A DNA stretch of 64,000 bases from Zarea fungicola (taxonomy: Eukaryota > Ascomycota > Sordariomycetes > Hypocreales > Cordycipitaceae), in NCBI GenBank assembly GCA_900169235.1, contig FWCC01000016.1, positions 124,001 to 188,000 on the forward strand, given 5' to 3'. A program made the translations under genes and the position numbers. Shown piece after piece: positions 23,647 through 36,496 of this stretch (position 1 is its first letter; each line of letters begins with the position of its first letter). The notes under the pieces are model-generated. The model was not told the DNA's origin, did no database searches, and worked only from the letters and a program-made list of their open reading frames with translations.

Positions 23647-25032
23647 TTATTTCGTAGCAACCTTGGACAGGGAAGCTCGCATCTCGATCGCACGCTTGTA
23701 CGGCGGCGCAATAGGAGGCTGCACGGGATCTAGGGATACATAGTCCTCCGGCAGCGAATAGGAGGCATCCGAGTCGAACGCAGACAAGTCGCCACATGAA
23801 ATAAACGGTGCAATCCACCTTTTGCTAGGATCCGTCGTCGCCGTCACCATCATGCCATCTCGTTGCTGCTGCTGCTGCTGTTGTCCTAGCACATCCTCGT
23901 CATACACGTGCCTCTCCTCCACAACGTCATAATCCCAACCATGTCCGCAGCCACCTACGAGATGACTCCACGTCCCTCGTGCATCATCCTGCATGTTGCT
24001 ATCTGCGACAATTGGCATCTGCTGCCTTCGTGCCTCCACCATGGTGTTCAACCTCTCCCCGACGCCGAGCGGCTCCTCCAGGCTCGCGCGAAACCCGGGC
24101 GGTGGGCGGAAATTGATGCACACGATGAATGCCTCGACGCTGCTCGCGCGGCTGCTTCGCGGCTTGGCGACGACGACCTTTTCGAAAAAGATCTTGAGCT
24201 GCGCGTACAGCACGTCGACGTTGCGCCCGCGAAAGATCTTGGCGACAAACTTGCCCCCCGGCTTCAGCACGCACAGCGCCAGGTTCAGCGCCGCGAAGAG
24301 CAGCTGCGACTGCACGTAAATGTCCAGGTCGTGCAGGCCGGTGACGTCGGGCGCGCCGTCACTCAGCACCAGGTCAACTGGGTTCGACGCCTGCGCCGCC
24401 GTCGCCGCTGTCTCCTCCTTCCTGCCCCCCCCTCCTCCTGCGGTGGCGACGGCACCGCTCGCATCATAGTCTGGGTCCAGTGCGGAGAGCAGCAGGGGCA
24501 CCGTCGCAGGGTGTGTAATGTCGGCGCGCAGCGTCGTGATGCCCGCCAGCGGGGAGATGGGCTGCAGGTCAATGGACACAATCTTGACGTCGTCGCGGGG
24601 CTTTGAGGCGGCGTGCTGCGCTTGGAGATTACGCGCGAGCTCCTCTTGAAACTCTTCGCTATCGGCCGAGGCGGGGATCACACCGAGCATCTGCTGTCGA
24701 AGGCGGGCTTCGCGGTCCTGCCATGCGGCGCGGCCGAATTTCTCGCCCTTGATAAGGACGCGCGAAAGCACCTGGGACCAGGACCCTGGTGCGGCACATA
24801 GATCGACAACTCGGGAGACATCGGCAAAGAGGTTGAATTCTACAAAGATTTAAAAAGGGGGGTTGAGTTGGTTTTCTTGTCTTTGCAGTATCAATTGGGC
24901 AGTAGGAGGGGCAGCAAATGGGGCCTTACCTTCGTCGAGTTGCAGCAGCTTGAACGCGCTGCGCGCACGCCAGCCTTGTTCTTTTGCTAGCCGGTAGTAG
25001 GCATCACGTTTGTCCTTGGACGATTTGCCCAT
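23647..25032 (-). CDS. TRM7: TRM7-type FtsJ tRNA 2'-O-methyltransferase
   Basis: AdoMet-dependent enzyme that 2'-O-methylates the tRNA anticodon loop (positions 32 and 34) in the cytosol, in yeast with Trm732 and Trm734. Exons are complement 24930-25032 and 23647-24839, 431 aa; donor GTAAGG, acceptor TTGTAG, phases agree. The start [20 protein letters not shown] is typical of the family. The K-D-K-E catalytic set is visible: K28 in SAFKLLQ, D195 in LSDGAPD, K235 in GGKFVAK and E270 in SVEAFIV. The AdoMet loop is [11 protein letters not shown]. It is longer than yeast Trm7 (about 310 aa) because of an Ala/Gly-rich insert before the catalytic Asp and a low-complexity tail with a Gln run encoded near 23865-23885. 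Confidence 0.95.
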
Positions 25033-25579
25033 GGTATCTGTGTCGCTTTGCTACGTTGTGTAATGTAAAATTCGGGGATGGCGGAAATGTACGCCGAAGA
25101 GTAGAACTTTTTTTTAGTCGCTTTGTATCTGCCCCGCGATCGTTGCATGACCCCACGTTCGGGGACGCAGCTTGGCGACACAATAAGACCATTCTTCATC
25201 AAGAATGCATGTCTCCAAGTTTGCCAGTGAGAGATTCATTTTGAGTATAAACGTACTGTACATAAATTTTTAACACGAAGCGGTTTTTTTTTTTTAATTT
25301 TTTTTTTTTTACCCCGAGTAGAGCCCTCTATTTTGGTACAGAGCCACGCTGGAAACGCAGTGGACTTCAATAGTCCGTTGCTTAATTAATATTGTATTTT
25401 CTCTAAACGTATGCTCCGATAGCTATGGCGATATTTATTTTATATGCGATCCCATGTCTATCCGTAGATGTCCGCAGCCACCGCCAGGCCTGTACACAGG
25501 TTCGCAACACTCGAGTACACTATCCCTTTATCGCTCCGGCGCGAATAGGAAGAAATGAATAAACAAAAAATTCCCGAAA
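25033..25579. other. Intergenic region with T/A homopolymers
   Basis: Contains the TRM7 promoter side and the 3' end of the F-box gene. At 25284-25310 there are two T runs of 12 and 13 separated by AA. No gene is seen. Confidence 0.55.
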
Positions 25580-27232
25580 CTACTGCAAATCAATGTTATT
25601 CTGCACTGCCCACTCTATTCTTGCTTGCTGCTGCGAAATCGGTCGAAGAACCTCCTGCTGAAGGTTCAACAGCCGAATCCCGTTCATCTCGCATGCGTTC
25701 GCTGGCAAATTCACTCTTTCATTGACGAATAGGCATCCTGTAGCTCGATTAGCTATTGCAATATCTTCCCATGCCGAGAGCACAGCTTGTGAAGGAGAAA
25801 ATTCCCAGGTTGAGCGCCATGTAACCACAGCTGGGCATCCACCGCCCGCAGCCAGCTTGTATTGGAAGGCCGTCGCCAGCCACCTGTTGGCGTTCCATAT
25901 CTCAAGATTCTGCAGCTTAGGTATTCGAATCGCTGCGTCGGCTGAGGCCAGAAGCATTGAATTGATGGCTCTGGCATCCCCAGCCGGGTTGAGCAATCTC
26001 GATGTTAGGGCGATTGAGGTGAGATTGAGCCAATGCATCGCAGGCTCACACGCTTCAAAGTAGAACTGGGCGTCCACAAGAAAGGATCCCGACAGTACCT
26101 CGAGATTAGTACTGGCTCTGCACATTTCCTCTGACGTCTCATGGCTTAGGGTCCGCTGCATAATGTGCCCTATCCGAAGAGCATATTCTTCATCAAAGCT
26201 CTCAAATATTATTAATTTGCGGAGCTGCTTCATGCCCAACGACTCGAGTAGCAAACTGTTTTCTACAGTCAAAGTTTTAAAATCAGCAAGCTATAGTAGC
26301 AGATTATGGGGAAAAGAAAAACCTACCTTCATCAGTCCAGTCTTTAGATTCGGCTCCCAATCGGCTCATGGTTCGTATTGAATCTCTTCCAGGCTGGGAA
26401 ACCGAGAAAAAAGTGTGCGCAGAATATCTAGAGACAAATACCGGCGATTTTGTCGTCGTAAATAAATGCATTTTATGGCAGGGATGAGCGGAAGCTTATC
26501 CAGCCATTGCCCATTATCCGTCTCCTCACTCTCGCCCTCGTCGTCCATCCCAGACGGGACATGTTCCATAATGTCACCAAAGATCTGGCACACTGAGTGT
26601 TCAGGAGGAGCAGCCACCTGGTTTCCATGAAGCCATCCATGCTGGCGATCATCGGGTATGTCATTAATGCTCTGTTGTGTACGTAAAATCCATTCTAGGT
26701 CCGCACCACAATAATCTGGAACAAAAGTCGGGTACTTGAGGCCATGCGTTGAGTCACTCGGCGAGTAGAAGCTGAAGTCAATTGTCAGCTTCGTTGCCGG
26801 CTTAAAATGACTAAGAGTATTGATGAGATCAATAAGACTCTCTTTAATGAGAGCCGTATCCCTGGCGCTGGTGTCTATGTCCACTCTGTCGCTTTCAGTC
26901 GCTAGACACATTTCGCACCTGTACTTCGGCAACTCCACGCAAAACCACAGGTAACGGACATTACTGGCAAATCTTTGGTCCCCCTGAACTAGTTTAAGAA
27001 AACTAGGCAATCTTGCCGGCGCCAATCTGATTCTAGAAAATAGGTGGCGTTCGAGGAGAGCCCGCCAACTTAGACAGACTTCAGCGAGGAGTCCTGGTTG
27101 AGAATTTTCTGTGGTTACAACCGTTAAGATCTCAAGCCAGATTTCTAGCGGCAAAATTATAAGAACAATCATAGTTTCAGGAGTAGAAGGTACCGTTGAA
27201 TCCACCACTGGTCGTGTAGTCGAACTTGCCAT
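25580..27232 (-). CDS. F-box protein, reading frame broken by an in-frame TGA
   Basis: Probable substrate-receptor subunit of an SCF-type ubiquitin ligase, or its remnant. The N-terminal frame (ATG at 27230-27232) gives 288 aa with an F-box near residues 27-65 (ILPLEIWLEILTVV, LAEVCLSWRALLERHLF). It stops at a TGA, complement 26366-26368, just after EIQYEP. The same frame continues past the TGA as ADWEPNLKTGLMK to a GTAGGT donor at 26326, and the next exon (25580-26290) resumes with LADFKTLTVENSLLLES and 230 more protein-like residues. Fungal F-box proteins of this type commonly have Trp after such an EP, so TGG to TGA is likely. The implied intron is only 36 nt. Treat as a possible pseudogene, sequencing error or readthrough case. 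Without the TGA the product would be about 538 aa. Confidence 0.7.
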
Positions 27233-27714
27233 TCTGGGCTAAATGGGCTCATGCTTCCCCCAGATTAGTGATTTCGAAGATAGTGTACAAAGCTTCCAAA
27301 AACTTTAGAGGGCAAATTAGCAGAAATTTACAAAGACTCAACGCCTTTAAAAGTCCCGGTTCCCATCTATGTAGTAAATTTAGGGTTCAAAAACTTTTTC
27401 CTTGCAACAGCCATCTGTGTAAAGGCGTTATCAAAATAACAGTCTAACCACGCCACCAGGGCATTACAACAGTACACCGCAACCTACTAAGCTCGCATAT
27501 ATCAGGGTAATAGGGGGAAGATACCGCTATCAGTCCTGTCTATAGTGGTTAGCAGAGTAGAGAAGGCGCATTGTTGGGTAAAAGGCAAGGCGACGGGCTC
27601 AGATGCACTAGCTCATTCCATGGAAGTGTATTCAATGCACACTTTTCTTACGTTTTACATTGCTAATAGCTGTAATTATTTACACTCTGTTCAGTTGTCC
27701 TCATTCACGCCACC
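27233..27714. other. Intergenic region, no gene seen
   Basis: Promoter side of the F-box gene and 3' flank of the carboxylesterase gene. No recognisable coding sequence or repeat. Confidence 0.5.
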
Positions 27715-29813
27715 TCAGGAGTCTACGCAGTTCTTGGCCGGCATCCTGTAGCCGCCAATCTTCTCCCAAATTGGATTCCAAAACTCACAGTCGACAAAAT
27801 CAAGCCTTTCTATCGGTGTTCCATTACCCATATGGGGCCCCATTCTCTCGCAAACGTCATATACCGGCCACTTCTGCAGGCAAGTGGACGGATGCCCCCT
27901 GGCAGCCATGCCAGTCCAGGCTGCCACCATCACACTACTGATATTCTTTTCATTCTGACTGTAGCTGCAAGTTCCTCTGCCCCATGGTTGCTCATCCATG
28001 TTGGAAAATACAAATGGCACGTCCGATGTGTGCGTGGCACCCGACAGGTGACGGCTGTAGGCATCGGGAATCTCTGCCGAGCCCACTAGGATCCATGGAC
28101 AAGACGGTGTGACTCCAAAGCGATAAGAATAGGCCGCGACCCCGCTGTGTCGTGTGGCTTCCAGGGCCTTTTGCGCAGGACATGTGAACGAGACTATTGT
28201 GGCGAGATGCGCGATGCCCCGGACGGCCGCCTCGGATTCAGTCCACTCAGACGTGTGAAACATTGAGAATGGATACTTGGCAAGTATTTCATTAGCATAA
28301 GGGCCCCAGAGGTTTACGTAGTTGGTGTAGTTTGTCTCTGTTAAGTTGCCGATGACACCCATAGTTTCGTAGTATGGGACGAGAAAGAAGCTGGTTTCAT
28401 CTTCGGCTACATGAAAACCAGTTAGTTTCCTGTCATTTGCAAAGAAAATATATATGCAGATAACGGAGTAGCAGATAACATACTAGAACCCGCAATAATG
28501 GGAACTACTGAGCCAGTCTTAAGAGGCTCATCCTTGATAAATTCGCCGTCAAGAATAGCCGTCTGAATGTTAGTCGTGTTGGGAAATGTGACATGGAATA
28601 TACCACTTAGAGGGCTATTTGTTTTGAAAGCTGGGGTTTTGGCGTACGCATCGATAAGCTCCTCGACTGGCTTGGACTGGAGACAGTCGAGCTGTGTAAT
28701 GAAAAGATCAGTATCTTTTTCTTCCGCTTACGCCAGCCAGCGGAATAGCACCCCTTCCCTTCCTATGAGGGCCCACTTACATCGTCTCTTTTGCACTCCA
28801 TAACGCCTACAGTGGGCCAAAAGTAATTNNNNNNNNNNNNNNNNNNNNNNNNNNNNNNNNNNNNNNNNNNNNNNNNNNNNNNNNNNNNNNNNNNNNNNNN
28901 NNNNNNNNNNNNNNNNNNNNNNNNNNNNNNNNNNNNNNNNNNNNNNNNNNNNNNNNNNNNNNNNNNNGGAATTACCTGGACCCACTGTACGTAGCTGGCC
29001 GCAGCCCGCTGTGCGTCCTTCAAAGATGTCATCTCCTGCCCGCCACCCGATTGCAGCACCGCGCCGGCAATAAGTGACCTGGCCTGCGGCAGAGCCGAAA
29101 TGACGAAACTATTATCAGCACCGGCGCTCTGACCAAAGAGCATCACTTTGCCTTTGTCGCCACCAAATGCTCCAATGTTGGCATGCACCCACTCTAGGGC
29201 CGCGATATGGTCCTTCAGGCCCATATTGCCTTTGATACCAGCATCGACAAGGCTCATGAAGCCCAATGGTCCAAGTCGGTAATTCAGTGTGACGAGTATG
29301 GTGTCGGTTGCGAGATGACAGCCGTTATACATCGGGTAGGCAAGATCGCCAAAGACATTGGAGCCGCCGTACGAAAACACTTTTACCGGCCACGGTCTAT
29401 TCTGTCTAGTGGATTTGGCGGGAACATAGATGTCCACGTACAGGCTAAAGCAGAAACTTGTCAAACCCTTGGAGTTTCTAATTACACATCACCATTAAAA
29501 CCTACCAGTCTTCTGAAGGCGGTGCTCCCGTGCCAGAGGGGTTAAACTGGATACAGGCTGCAGGTGGCGTTGTCGCATTCAGGTGTCCTCCAGGAAACTT
29601 CTCTTCGAGGGGCTGCGGTGGCATAAATCGTAGCTTCTTGATGGGTGGCTTGGCATAAGGAATGCCTTGGTAGAGCTGAACGCCTGTGTCCGAGCACAAT
29701 CCCCCGGAGACGGTGCCGGCATCGAGGCGGACCTGCGGCTGACTAGTAGCCGAAGCGGTTATACTTCGAACGACCAGCGCTATGCAAAGCGATAAAGAGC
29801 ATATCGCAACCAT
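27715..29813 (-). CDS. Secreted type-B carboxylesterase/lipase (contains assembly gap)
   Basis: Alpha/beta hydrolase of the carboxylesterase type B family, predicted to be secreted. Exons on the minus strand: 29506-29813, then 29444 down into the gap, 28781 to the gap edge, 28484-28691 and 27715-28406. Spliced junctions restore SEDCLYVDIYVPA. A hydrophobic signal peptide covers about residues 1-23 (CSLSLCIALVVRSI). Family features are QGIPYAKPP, the oxyanion region FSYGGSNVFGD, the nucleophile elbow FGQSAGA with the catalytic serine, and GATHTSDVPFVF carrying the likely catalytic histidine. The acid residue cannot be placed with certainty. A GTAATT at 28975 right next to the N run may be a donor, so an intron may lie in the gap. 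Substrate unknown; fungal members act on lipids or aromatic esters. Confidence 0.88.
28829..28967. other. Assembly gap (139 N)
   Basis: Run of 139 undetermined bases inside the carboxylesterase gene. Coding sequence is seen on both sides, so part of an exon, and perhaps an intron, is missing. Confidence 0.99.
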
Positions 29814-31109
29814 GATTTTTCTCGCCTAACTGCCGAACAGAACGGGAAGCAAAAGTATGATAACAATGGGGGCCGGACGGAAGGAGAGGAGAGGGACGCC
29901 CGTGAAGGGCTTTTTATCCTGTGCCGATGAGACATGTCCTACGAACTGACCGGCCGCCTGCAGTGACCTCATGGTCAGCAATTGACCCGCATCATGGACC
30001 AGAGCGAATCAAACAGCAAATGAAACTGCAAGGCAGCAGACACACAGACGCCTATGCTGCTGTAAATTGGTCCGGAGATGTCGATTTCCACGTATTGGTT
30101 GCCATTTTCCATGGCGGCTTCTTTTTAAGCTCCGTTGCGTGTTCGAATTGCCAAAACTGTCGACGGAGGTGTGCCTCTCGTTTAATTTTCAGCTGCCTAA
30201 AAAGGTGTTCATGTGTGCCAAACCAGGCATGGCGTCGTCCGAAGCGTTAGCAGACAAGTAAAGAAAGGACTCTAGCTGCCGGATGCTCTGTTCTCACATA
30301 TGCAGCGTGGAGTGTCTCGCCAACAGATTGAAGGGTTGGGTGCATCTTATGAAAAATGTCAAGGAGAAAATACAGTCTCTTGCCCTTATATCGATCGAAT
30401 TTGACAAGCTTTAGTCTTGGAAGATAGTTGACCCCGGAGTTGAACTACTGTGTCTGAACACACCACACTTTCATTTATTGCATGAGCAATGCGGGGGACT
30501 ATTACGCCACGACAAATAGTATTGCCGCGGTTTCCGTAGCGCTTCTTTTCAACCACGTCAACGTGCGCCAGCAACGGAAGGCACTTGCAGAATAAGTGGG
30601 AGGACGTGCACAGTAGCTGTACATAGCCCTAGGTCGTCGGTCGTTTGTCGAGTGAGGCGGCATTCATCCGAACTGGTCAGGCTTTCCGCAATGCATCCTC
30701 TGCGCACTGTCAGGCCTTTAATTTGTTAACAGCCTACTTTGAAAGTGCGACATGCATGAACATTCCTTTGCTCCATGCACTCCACCACCCTCCAACGCCA
30801 ATTAACTAACGAGGTCGTTTTCCAACACCTCGGCTGTGCTAATACACCCCTCCCTACCATTGAGTAGCCTAGTGCGTTGAAATAAATAGATATTCGTCTA
30901 TGTGTGTCGACCGATCCCGTGGGCTGTAAATATAAAGAAGAGCCGTCGCTTTCTGCTCACGAACGACATGGAAAACACGGGGCAAGAGTCTGAGCTTCCA
31001 GCGACCACATGGTCACGTAATATTGTACTCCAAGGCAAACAAATCAAGTCCAGTTCTAATTAATACAAAATGAAACATACCGCTAAAGCGTACTCAGGTT
31101 GAGGTTGCG
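29814..31109. other. Intergenic region, no gene seen
   Basis: Promoter and leader of the carboxylesterase gene on the left and the 3' flank of MON2 on the right. Open frames such as 29921-30250 show no protein-like content. Confidence 0.5.
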
Positions 31110-34100
31110 CTAAACAATGCCCAGCTCTCCCCCAATTACATCCAGAGCCTGCCTTAGCAGATCCAACACTTTCTCGTCTCCTCCCACCACCAGCCCCTTG
31201 ACTAATAGCGGATAGAGCCGTAGCAAATGCTTTCTGCTCTTACTTTGTGCGCCTTTAAGCGCCGGTATGGCATCGGATTCACAATGTAGGTGTACTAGCC
31301 GCTGCAACGTCCACAGAAGCTCCTTTCTTTGGCTTAGTGGCTGTGGCATTTTGCCTCGCAGTGGCTGGTCAGCCACGTACGCTCTCAATGTGAGAGCACA
31401 GCGTAAAATGAAGAAAGGAGCAACGGACGACGCAATACGAGCCCTCAGCGATGACTGTGGTGCATTATCACGGTTTGTGCCCTTCTTCATAATTGAGATG
31501 GCGGGCTGACTGGGTTGATCCTGAGTGACCAGAGCGAACAGTTCTGCAAATGCGACGTATGCCATCTTTCTTCGGTGGGTAGGTGGCACAGATACAGTCC
31601 TCCCTGTCCTTGTTTCGTATAGAGCGGAAAGACCAGTATCACTTTCGCCGTTGATAATTTCGTTGTCAGACTCTGTTGGCGCGTGGATGATTGATGTTTT
31701 GAATAGACTCAAGGCAAATGATTTCCGTGCCTTGTCTGGTACATCGTCAGACCCAAGATCGGGTATAATCATATCACGCAGTTTCCTGAAAGACTCAATG
31801 TCAAATTCCTCGTCTGCTGCAAGATTTGTCCCATCGGTGGCGTCATCGCAGTCGGCACTGAGAATTGCATCTCCAAGTTTTGCAATATTGAACCAAACGT
31901 GTTGGCCTGTCTCCTTGGATACTTTCAACTCCTTCATTTGAGGTAAAGCAGCTTCGAGAACAACAAGAGCCGAGGACGTAGCCACCCGCCATGGCTGCGC
32001 TGCTTTGGTGGTCAAGGGGAAGCTGTACTTCAACGCGATCGGCTTGCAAAGAGCAGCAACGGTTGTTGACAAAGCCCCACTGGTATAAATTTCTTTATCG
32101 GATGCATGCTTTAATACTACTGTCTCCAAGAAAGAAATGCTTGCTCTCGACAGTGCAACAAAGCTGCGCTGTGACCTCTTCCCAACCCCGAAGTCTTGAT
32201 CAAAAGCCAACGTCGCGAGTCTTGACCCGTAGGATAGCATCGTAGAAGGGACTCCGCCCACATCGGTTCTAATCATCTTCATTGCTTCCATGATTTTGGA
32301 CTGAAGCTGCGTCAAATTATCCAAATCCGATGCAAACGAACCGAAAGATGCTGCCTGAGCTGCTTCATATAACAGGGTCAACATTTTCTCAACTCTGGCG
32401 ACTGAAAGATCATCCTGAATGAGCTTGTAAACTTCTACCAAAGCCTCGACATATGCAATCAAGCAGCCTTGGTTATCGTCAGTCTTTGGCTTGCTCAGCT
32501 TAGCTGCCGGAACACCCTTTGCCCACAGCTCCCATGCCAAATCAACTGCAATTTTATTCAATACTGCCCTCTTGTCCAGGTTGGCCTGTGATAGAATATG
32601 CGACAATGCTTTAAATGCGGCGGTATTGATAGTAGTAACCTCGAAGTGGACCAGGTCACGAAAATGTTGCAGAAGTTCCTTCCATAGCTCATTGAATGAT
32701 GGGTGAGACGTGAGAACATCCAGGTAGTTTGCCAGAAGGATGGAGATTCCGTTCAGAATAACAACAGAAGTTTCATGCCATTCGTTGCGGCTGTCATCGC
32801 TGCCATCTTCTTCAGTTGTCAATAGCTCGTCCTGCAGTGAGGACAGAAGTCTGAATAAGACAGATTTGATGCACAGAGACCAAGCTTCTGGTGTGAGCCT
32901 GTCTCCATAGGCATCGAAGATCCGCAACAGCGTTTGAATAGCACTGTTGCGTAACTCAAGTCTGGTGTCAGAGCTGACGGCTGTGAGCCGTTGCAACAGG
33001 AGAAGCCACAACGCTGCGGATGAATTTTTCTCATCACTATCAGCAGCAAGTTTAGCTAAACTTGTAGTGTCAATATCCTGCATAAGCTCCTCGGTAATCT
33101 CCAGAGACTTTGATCGGCTTGATAAAAAATCGGATAATATCCAGAAGAATGTGACCGTCTGCTTTAATTAGCATTTGGCACTCTCTGCAGTCGAATATGA
33201 ACTTACTGTCAGAGCAATGTTTAGATCCTCATCCTGTGAGCTAAAATTGTATAAGGCATCGACAAGAATCAAGAAGCAGTTGTGGGGAAGTGACCCAAGA
33301 AAATCAGAGCAAATGAGCTGCAATGACCCAAATGCTGAGCGAACAAGTTTTGATGAGCGCGTTCCAAGAGATGTAGATTCTCTTCCGTCCTCGGGAATTA
33401 TGTCCCGTGTTACAAAAACACTACCGATGATGGCGAAAGCAATATCCCAGCCCTTCACCAAGCTTTCGCCATAATTCTCAAGGATTTGGCGTAACCCCTC
33501 CAGGATAATCCTATGAATCTCAATATCGGTTGCATTGCCGGCAACAGAGTCCTCTCGCTTCTTCTTCTGTAGTGCTGCAAGCGAATCACGCAGACCTCCT
33601 AGCAAACGAATTTGAATTGGGCCACGTACGTCCTCTTCGAGTCCTGCGGCTATGTTGCCGGACTCAAGCATAAAGCGTGCAAGAATTTCAGCAGCCCTAG
33701 TCCGTACCGGCGCATTCAAGGTTCTTGAATCCAAGGTCTCGACAAGCTGCTTCACAAGCAATTGCCACCCAGATTTCTCCGGGTCGCTGGTCAGCAACCT
33801 CTCTGAATTGATAGTTGCAATTTCACCGAGCTTGGCAAGAGCAAAGAGCAGCTCTTGGTTCGTACCGGTGGCTCCATGGCTGGAGAAGCTCAGGACCCGT
33901 CTATGCTGGCCTGGCTCTGGCTTGGGAGACTCCTTCGTTTGAGATTGCGCGGTGTTATCGGTAGAGAGTTGCACGGCCAAAAGTCCACAAATAGCTTGAA
34001 TGACTTCAACAAATGGTTCATCTGGGAAGTCGATCGTGCTCTCAAACAGTCTAGACGCAGCAGTCTCCACAGAACGTACTTCATTATTAAAGTTTGCCAT

Positions 34101-36496
34101 CAATGATCCGGGGTCGCTCTCAATTCCATGCTCTGGCGCTCTGCTTAAGGATGGGGACCGCCCAGAGCCTCTACTTGTAGAAAAGAGAACCAGATCGGCC
34201 TGTTGCAATGTTTCGAGTATAATACTCCATGACGGGCCTAGAGTAGGACCGAGGGCGATACCCAGGTTCAACAGTGCGCGTAGGCAAAGTAGATTGCGTG
34301 TGTTGAGTGACGCTGCCGCCATATCGGCGCTCATTTGACGCTGCTTTTCTGTAGCCTGAGAGCCATTCTGAAGTGTGTCAACACTTAGAAGGCCTCTTGC
34401 ATTGTTGAAAATGGTAGAAGCAGGACTCTCGGGGACGACGGGACTCGACGGGACTGGGCGCGGTTGGCCCGCGTTGAGACAGGCCGTCAATACGTTCGGA
34501 GGCACAGCAGACTTACCAAGGGTTGTCAGAAAAGCATCCCTTGGAGTTGACAATTGCAGAAGGCCTGCAACATGGGCAAAACGCTGGAAAGCTCGTACAA
34601 GTCCATGATAGTATTCGGAATCTAGCGAAGCATAAAGAAAATTTGAACAAGTAGCCAAAATAGCTGGCCAGCATTCGTCCACGATAGATGAACATATTTT
34701 AACTTCGAAATGTAGGGCGTGTTCAGTCAATGTCAGGGGATTAACAGGGATTGGGTTCTTTTTAAAGGACGACGACCTTTCCGGTCTGGTTCTGGTAACG
34801 GGCGCTTCGGCTTCAAGTTGCGTTTTTGGTGAAGCCGACTCCTGGTGGGAGCCTCTGTGACGGTTTTTGTTGTCATTTGAAACTGTGAGTGGTAGAATGA
34901 ACTTGGCCAGGCCGTCTGAGAGAGATGATATACAGGCCAAGATCAGGCTGTAGACATAAGTCTCTGGAATTGGCGGCGGCTCTGTTTTATCCAGCTGGTC
35001 TATGCAGGGGATACGGATAGTGCTCCATTTGGAACTTATGCCGACATGTGACTGTTCGACGCCGCTTGTACCTGTCATGATACCACTCACGCCGCTGGCT
35101 TCCAAGACAACTTGATCGGCAGCCTCCTGGTTGCTATCAGAAGCTGGAATCGTAGACTGGTGGCTCAACCCAATAACAGCTGGCTTCTCTGTAGCCAACC
35201 GAACAAAGATGGCTACCAACGCCTTGAAGATGTCCTTTTGGCCTGTTTTGGCATCATAGAGCGCATAAATCTCTCGTATCAAAGCATGCTCTGCGAAAAG
35301 ACCTCGGAATACTTCCATGCAAAGCGCTCTCTTCCACAGTTGTGAGTCCTGGTCCATCAGATGCGTGAGGATATCCAAAGCGTCGCCACATTCGGCGGGT
35401 AGAAGGCTGATATGGCGACGCAGCAAAGTATACAAAATGCGGACCAGTCGGACACAAGTAGGGAACATGGGCTTTCCTTTGAGAGCACTCGTAATCAGAG
35501 GCAAAACTCGCACTCTCAGCACCTGGACTTGCTCGGGATGGGTGGCCAATAACGTGCCATGATTGGTGATTACAGACTCGATGAGCTCTAGCCCGAACGT
35601 TTGGGGAAGACCAGCGAAGCGCATGTACTCCGGCCGTTGGTTTTCCGTGAGAAGGCAAAGATCATTGAATATCTAGGACATGTTGGTTAATTATCCGAGG
35701 TGCACAGTGGCTGTTACTTACTCTATAGGCATCAAGAGCGGCGGCACGAAGCTCTACTTTGCCGTCAGCAGTAGGTGCCTCACCTACAAAAGGCTCGGCG
35801 GACATATTTTCTTTGAACGTCAGTAAATATCGGGTAATTGAAGAAGAAACCACGCACTATCTTCGGCAACCACCTTATCAAAGACGGCTACTACCAGCTG
35901 CTGTAGCGTAGCGGCCGACGTGTTATTGACTATGGCATTTTTGCTGCTCTGCAAGATGAAGCAGATGTTGAGCGTCGTAACAAGCAATTCACCCTGAAGG
36001 TCTGGTGCATAATTTTGAAGTAGTGACGGTAGAGCTTGCAAGATCTTTAGCTGGACATCCAGAGCCGCAGACGAGGCTTGCATTAGAGCCTCCAGAACCT
36101 GATTGAGTTTGGAACGAGGTAGCCCCCGAGCGACAATGAGGCGCTGCAGACAGACGATGGCGATGCTCGTGAATTTGGCATTTTTGGTACCACAAGCAAT
36201 AATAAACGGGTTGACGAAATTTGATTTTTGAGACAGTTCTACAACATGTAAGTATATAGAAACCCCCCTGGTGGGAAAGCCACTCACGGTCAGAGACGGC
36301 ATTCTCAGAAACGCTACCCAGCTGCTTCAACTCTTCCAGGGACTTTTCAGCAGCCTACAAAAAAAAAGATATCTTCAGTAAATAAATACACTATATTATC
36401 GCTAGCCAAAGCACGTACCTGGCGTAAATCGTTGTGCTTGCGTTTGCTCTCCTGAATGAGATTAGCTAGCTCCGTAGCTAGTAGCTGTGTGGTCAT
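31110..36496 (-). CDS. MON2: MON2 homologue, Golgi/endosome trafficking scaffold
   Basis: Large HEAT/armadillo-like peripheral membrane protein related to the BIG/GBF ArfGEFs but lacking a Sec7 domain; in yeast it acts with Dop1 and Neo1 at the trans-Golgi and endosomes. Six exons on the minus strand: 36419-36496, 36288-36354, 35858-36238, 35722-35810, 33207-35672 and 31110-33158, giving 1709 aa; all introns are GT-AG and all phases agree. The N-terminal DCB region (MTTQLLATELANLIQESKRK, then FVNPFIIAC and LQRLIVARGL) and HUS region (AALDAYRIFNDLCLLTEN) are clear. The C-terminal Mon2 region contains LTTVTFFWILSDFL, rebuilt across the last intron. Length fits the family (about 1600-1700 aa). 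No signal peptide or membrane helices. Confidence 0.94.
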
